Assembly: GCA_023664945.1 (NCBI GenBank)
Contig: JAMPER010000001.1
Span: 901,795-965,794 of the forward strand
Source of the DNA: Alistipes senegalensis
Lineage (GTDB): Bacteria > Pseudomonadota > Gammaproteobacteria > Burkholderiales > Burkholderiaceae_D
Reading direction: 5' to 3'
DNA length: 64,000 bases
Positions 56,600 through 64,000 of this stretch are shown here, piece after piece (position 1 is the stretch's first letter; each line of letters begins with the position of its first letter). Both the position numbers and the translations under genes were made by a program. The notes beneath the pieces are model-generated. The model did no database searches. It was given only the letters and a program-made list of their open reading frames with translations, and had not been told where the DNA came from.

Positions 56600-57961
56600 A
56601 TGAAAAAATATGATGTAATTGTCATCGGACTAGGTCCGGCCGGCATGGCAGTGGCTGATATGGCAACAGAAACAGGCCGGAAAGTCCTGCTTGTTGAAAG
56701 CCGCCAGATTGGAGGCGAAAGCAATCAGACAGGTTGTATTTCCTCGCAAACAGCACCTTTTTCCCCTGATGAAACCCCGATATTGAGCGAACATTTTTCC
56801 AGCTTAAACGCAGACATCCGCCACATTCGCGAAAACAGGATCATGTCCCTGGCAAAGAAAGCAGATATCCTGCTGGGGCAAGGCGCTGCTTTCTTTGTCA
56901 GTAAAGATACTATCCGTGTGAGCAATGAGGAATATACCGGGGAACACATTTTCATTGCTACCGGTACCCGTCCATCCATCCCGCCTATTGCCGGACTCAA
57001 ACAGATAGATTATCTGACCAATGAGAACCTGTTTAAGCTTAAACAAATCCCCAAAAGCCTGACCCTTATCGGCGGCGGCGCTATCGGGTGCGAGATGGCA
57101 CAGGCTTTTGCCAGGGCAGGCTGCCAATGTACCATCATACACGACCGTCCCCGCCTGCTGCCAAAAGGAGAACCGGATGCTGCAAAAATGCTGGAACACC
57201 GCTTCATGCAAATGGGAATCCGCATTCGCCATTCCTGCGTCATTGCCCATATCCTGAAACGGGAAAACGGGCATATCGCCATCCGCACACGCAATGGGCT
57301 GGAACTGGAATCCGAAAAGCTGATGGTTGCCGCCGGACGCAGCTATGATTTTTCTTCATTGCACCTTGACAAGGCCAACGTAGCCTATAACAGGAAAGGC
57401 ATCGTTGTGGATGATTACCTATGTACAACCAATAGTCATATCTATGCTGTCGGCGACTGTAACGGCTCCAGTCAGCTTTCCCATTCTGCCATGCACCAGG
57501 GCATCCTGGCTTTTACCAATGCCCTGGCAAAACCGGCACTCAGAAAAAAATACCTGAGATATCCCTTGCCATGGACCGTTTTTACCGATCCTCAAATATC
57601 GCATGTAGGCAAAACATCCGTTGAGCTGGAATCCGATAGTATCGACTATGAAATAATGGAAACCCGCTATAGCGATCATAATCCGGCTCTTGTCGAAAAA
57701 GGAAAAGAAGGGTACATACGGGTTTATTGTTCGCCATCCGGCCATATTCATGGCGTCAGCATTGTAGGTCCCCATTCGGACGAAATGATCCATGAATGGG
57801 CAACTGCCATGCAACATGGCGTTGGACTGCACGATCTAATGATGGCTATGCCGTCTTTTCCTGTCATGGGGTCATTGATCAAACGCATTGGTGAAACATG
57901 GATAAAAGAAAAAAAACAGCCCGGCTTTATCAAAAAACTGCTGCGCTTCCTGTTTTTCTAG
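56600..57961 (+). CDS. flavin disulfide-reductase-fold oxidoreductase lacking one redox cysteine
   Basis: Two-dinucleotide-binding flavoprotein related to dihydrolipoamide dehydrogenase and mercuric reductase, 453 residues. FAD site: VIVIGLGPAGMAVADMA; NAD(P)H site: LTLIGGGAIGCEMAQAFARAG; FAD/O2 motif: IYAVGDCNG; dimer domain from about 335. The redox-active GGxCxxxGCxPSK motif reads GGESNQTGCISSQ, so the first Cys is Ser41 and only Cys46 remains. The His-Glu pair of Lpd near the C-terminus is also absent (MMAMPSFP). It should not be a classical disulfide reductase; perhaps a coenzyme A disulfide-type or NADH oxidase-like enzyme. Confidence 0.82.
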   Translation: MKKYDVIVIGLGPAGMAVADMATETGRKVLLVESRQIGGESNQTGCISSQTAPFSPDETPILSEHFSSLNADIRHIRENRIMSLAKKADILLGQGAAFFVSKDTIRVSNEEYTGEHIFIATGTRPSIPPIAGLKQIDYLTNENLFKLKQIPKSLTLIGGGAIGCEMAQAFARAGCQCTIIHDRPRLLPKGEPDAAKMLEHRFMQMGIRIRHSCVIAHILKRENGHIAIRTRNGLELESEKLMVAAGRSYDFSSLHLDKANVAYNRKGIVVDDYLCTTNSHIYAVGDCNGSSQLSHSAMHQGILAFTNALAKPALRKKYLRYPLPWTVFTDPQISHVGKTSVELESDSIDYEIMETRYSDHNPALVEKGKEGYIRVYCSPSGHIHGVSIVGPHSDEMIHEWATAMQHGVGLHDLMMAMPSFPVMGSLIKRIGETWIKEKKQPGFIKKLLRFLFF

Positions 57962-58404
57962 CCTGCCGGCAAAAACTTGTGCAAATTTGCAGCACAACAA
58001 GCACAGCGCTGTCAAATAACCCCTCTTGCTGCACAACATGCCAATCAAAGAAAATCTACCTGCTGCAGAACCCACCAGACTGTCTCAAAGACAGATTCAT
58101 TACCCTTTCTGTCAGCTTTTTGATGTACGCTTGAAAAACTAAAACACAAAAAAGGCCAATATAGGGAAAACGATTACTTCAATACCCCTCATAACAATGG
58201 TTGCTTTACTGGTTGTTTTCAGAAAATCAGAAATAAAACTACATATCTCTATACCTATTTATAAAAATTCCGGATAACAACCTGCTGCTTCACATAAGCT
58301 GATATATTTTCCTCCTCTTAACAGCTCCCTGCATGGGAAAAAGCCTCTTTCATCAGTACAATACAAACTTCTCTGTTACTCAGGCAGATACAGTGAGGAA
58401 CCTC
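57962..58404. other. gap with no recognised gene
   Basis: These 443 bases between the flavoprotein gene and the prophage-like ORF hold no recognisable reading frame. A GAGGA at about 58393 serves the next ORF. It may be decayed phage DNA, but nothing else is visible. Confidence 0.35.
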
Positions 58405-58704
58405 ATGAAATACCAGGATCCATATGGAAATATTGTGGAAGCTATTCAATGGTTTAAAAAAGGCGACCACCCAGAAGTAATCAAACTGCTGATTACCCCT
58501 GAAGGCACAGCAACAGAAGATTCCATTATTTATGCTGCATGGGAAGACAGTATTGGCGGCAACCTGGTTACGCTGGTTTACGCCATAGAAACATCTGAAG
58601 GGCTGTCTCCCGTTACCCCGGGAAACTACATTATTACCCATGCAAATGGCGAAAACTCATGCTGCCCCCCTAATACTTTCCGGCAAACCTTCAAACCGGC
58701 TTAA
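58405..58704 (+). CDS. phage-like small protein
   Basis: About 99 residues starting MKYQDPYGNIVEAIQWFKKGDHPEVIKLL and ending VTPGNYIITHANGENSCCPPNTFRQTFKPA. The pattern of an N-terminal EAIQWxGxxxEV, a central strand-rich part and a PGDYIIxxxxGExxxCxPxxFxxTF ending is that of a family of small phage proteins of unknown function. The ATG at 58405 follows GAGGA; a start 24 codons earlier is possible. Next to an integrase remnant and a tRNA, so probably a prophage leftover. Confidence 0.65.
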   Translation: MKYQDPYGNIVEAIQWFKKGDHPEVIKLLITPEGTATEDSIIYAAWEDSIGGNLVTLVYAIETSEGLSPVTPGNYIITHANGENSCCPPNTFRQTFKPA

Positions 58705-58786
58705 CCGTATCTGTTCTGCCTATAAAAACAACGCCTTCTTCTCTGTGCAGGATGATTCAGGCACTTTTCATACCTTTCCCATCTGA

Positions 58787-58972
58787 CGAACCGGCGTACC
58801 GCTCAATGAAGTGCAGGAAATGGGCGCTTGGAACCATACGGAAATGGTCAAACGCTATGCGCATTTAGCTCCGCAAAAACTAACCGGTAACGTGCAAATT
58901 ATTGCTCTATATTCTTTCGGTTACTGCCCAGCTTTAGTACAACAAGGCAATAAAAAAAGACACATCTTTTGA
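58787..58972 (+). pseudogene. tyrosine integrase, C-terminal remnant
   Basis: Sixty-one codons reading RTGVPLNEVQEMGAWNHTEMVKRYAHLAP, which is the end of a phage-type tyrosine recombinase with the catalytic Tyr in RYAHLAP. A stop codon stands directly before it and the rest of the enzyme is missing. It abuts the 3' end of tRNA-Asn, a usual phage attachment site. Confidence 0.82.
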
Positions 58973-58984
58973 TGTGTCTTTTCA
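58951..58984 (-). terminator. terminator of tRNA-Asn
   Basis: AAAAGACACATC and GATGTGTCTTTT form a stem with a four-base loop 10 bases from the tRNA 3' end; on the minus strand it is followed by a T-run. Confidence 0.82.
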
Positions 58985-58993
58985 GTATGTTTT

Positions 58994-59069
58994 TGGCTCC
59001 TCGACCTGGGCTCGAACCAGGGACCTGCGGATTAACAGTCCGTCGCTCTACCGACTGAGCTATCGAGGA
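58994..59069 (-). tRNA. tRNA-Asn (GTT)
   Basis: A 76-base cloverleaf on the minus strand: acceptor TCCTCGA/TCGAGGA, anticodon loop CTGTTAA (anticodon GTT), T-arm GGTTCGAGCCC and encoded CCA. Its 3' side faces the integrase remnant. Confidence 0.95.
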
Positions 59070-59176
59070 ATGAATTTAATAATTATAGATGCATCTATTT
59101 TATATGTCAAACACTTTAATAAACCGACTTGCTTTCGGTTCTTACCCGATGAAGTGCCCTCTCTCGTCAAACCTGG

Positions 59177-59572
59177 CTACCCACCAGATACAGATACAGT
59201 TTTTTCCCGGGCTGTTTCATCACTGTCTGTTTTTGCCGGCTCATTTTTATCAGGCAAAACAAGACTGCCTTCAACAGGCTTGTTTTTTGCAGAAAACTTG
59301 GAAGTATCAATAACCTGGATAAAAATCTCGTTCTTTTTTATCATGCCCAATTCATAGCGGGCCCGTTCCTCAATAGCCTCCGTCCCCACTTCAAGGTCAC
59401 GCACCTCGGAAGCCAATTTGGCATTACGCAACCGGTTTTCCTCGTTTTTTTCCCGTGCTGCTTCAAGCTGAAGACTCAATTCGCGAATACGGAAGAAACC
59501 GCCCTTTCCCATCCACAACGGGTACTGGATAAGTGCCAGCAATACGGCAAGCGTAAGAGTAATCAGGCGCAT
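59177..59572 (-). CDS. ftsB: cell division protein FtsB
   Basis: Bitopic divisome protein, 131 residues: short cytoplasmic tail, one membrane segment ([19 protein letters not shown]) and a periplasmic coiled coil ([57 protein letters not shown]). The tail after residue 90 is longer than in E. coli. It lies in the pyrG-kdsA-eno-ftsB series, the standard order in Betaproteobacteria. Confidence 0.92.
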   Translation of the reverse strand: MRLITLTLAVLLALIQYPLWMGKGGFFRIRELSLQLEAAREKNEENRLRNAKLASEVRDLEVGTEAIEERARYELGMIKKNEIFIQVIDTSKFSAKNKPVEGSLVLPDKNEPAKTDSDETAREKTVSVSGG

Positions 59573-59633
59573 TGTCAGCAGTTATAATCAAGTACCTCCG
59601 GAAAAGCTGTATCCGGCAGTACCTGGTTACTTT

Positions 59634-63588
<3,955 letters not shown>

Positions 63589-64000
63589 TCACCTTCCATA
63601 CCAATATCGGGGATGCAGACTTCGCCAGCTCTCGGCCTTTATTTCACTGCCAAACCGGACAATCACCGCACCTTCCTCATCTGTCCTGAAACGGTGGATA
63701 CCCAGGATACCATAGCGGGTATAGACTGTTTTATCCGGGTGCCCATAACGATTAAGATACCCAGACTGAAAAAGGGCCATCACAGGATCGACAACCATCA
63801 GAAACGGCAAAGATGAAGACGTATTGCTGCCATGATGTGGTGCCAGGAGGATATCCGACTTTAACGTCTCATACCTGCGTGCCAGCAGCCCGACTTCCTC
63901 CCTGGCTGTAATATCGCCGGGCAACAGCAGGCTGTAATTACCTGCCGTCACTTTGAGGACACAGCTAAGCGCATTGCTCTTGCTTCTTGTTTCAGGAGAA
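63589..64000 (-). CDS. comEC: DNA internalization protein ComEC/Rec2, C-terminal part (partial)
   Basis: The last 137 residues or so of a competence channel protein; the rest lies beyond the right edge. The frame reaches the window end with SKSNALSCVLKV preceding TAGNYSLLLPGDI, and LLAPHHGSNTSSS is the metallo-beta-lactamase-like HHGS motif of ComEC. It suggests natural transformation machinery or its remnant. Confidence 0.85.
   Translation of the reverse strand, partial: SPETRSKSNALSCVLKVTAGNYSLLLPGDITAREEVGLLARRYETLKSDILLAPHHGSNTSSSLPFLMVVDPVMALFQSGYLNRYGHPDKTVYTRYGILGIHRFRTDEEGAVIVRFGSEIKAESWRSLHPRYWYGR

Overview
The window looks like a chromosomal segment of an Oxalobacter species (Betaproteobacteria, Burkholderiales, Oxalobacteraceae). 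The left edge carries a formyl-CoA:oxalate CoA-transferase very close to Frc of O. formigenes. Gene order (tsaB-rimI-udg, pyrG-kdsA-eno-ftsB, alr-radA next to lplT) and moderate GC also fit that group. No search could be run, so names rest on recognising motifs, lengths and gene order.

Layout. 0-7.3 kb: frc (partial), an esterase, a small ORF, a Cat1/AarC-type CoA-transferase, and an operon of a hydantoinase/oxoprolinase-like protein with a histone-deacetylase-fold amidohydrolase. 7.5-12.7 kb: minus-strand housekeeping run (an orphan OmpR-like regulator with a degenerate receiver, prfA, dsbB, prmC, purN, rsmB). 13-19 kb: homospermidine synthase, GNAT, lipoprotein, DedA, mutL, miaA, tRNA-Met. 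19.3-20.3 kb: a SMUG2-like glycosylase and tRNA-Phe.

20.5-33 kb is the accessory heart of the window: an AT-rich LPS/LOS glycosylation island next to tRNA-Phe. It starts with a Hin-like serine recombinase followed directly by two 26-bp hix-like sites in inverted orientation, which bracket a short segment upstream of the glycosyltransferase operon. That operon holds a tandem GT9-GT9 fusion, an O-antigen ligase, GT8, GT9, hldE kinase domain and LPS-modifying genes. A C10 tract lies inside the second GT9 gene and a G11 tract inside a GT2-pyruvyltransferase ORF, so the island combines a possible DNA-inversion switch with two possible slipped-strand loci. Its right end is decayed: a sulfatase-type transferase with its catalytic core deleted, the 3' half of an lpxL gene, a twice-frameshifted pyruvyltransferase and an IS3-family remnant. 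Together this suggests a surface-antigen variation locus in a gut commensal.

33.3-64 kb: pstSCAB, mnmH, a large DUF2157/GDYXXLXY membrane protein behind a promoter with a striking AT-rich palindrome, a zntA-like exporter with its divergent MerR regulator and operator, hpnD-hpnE, radA-alr, lplT, tonB-exbB-exbD, tsaB-rimI-udg, two tandem CoA-binding proteins, gluQ, a thioredoxin-like protein, a flavin oxidoreductase lacking one redox cysteine, a small prophage remnant beside tRNA-Asn, ftsB, eno, kdsA, pyrG and the 3' end of comEC.
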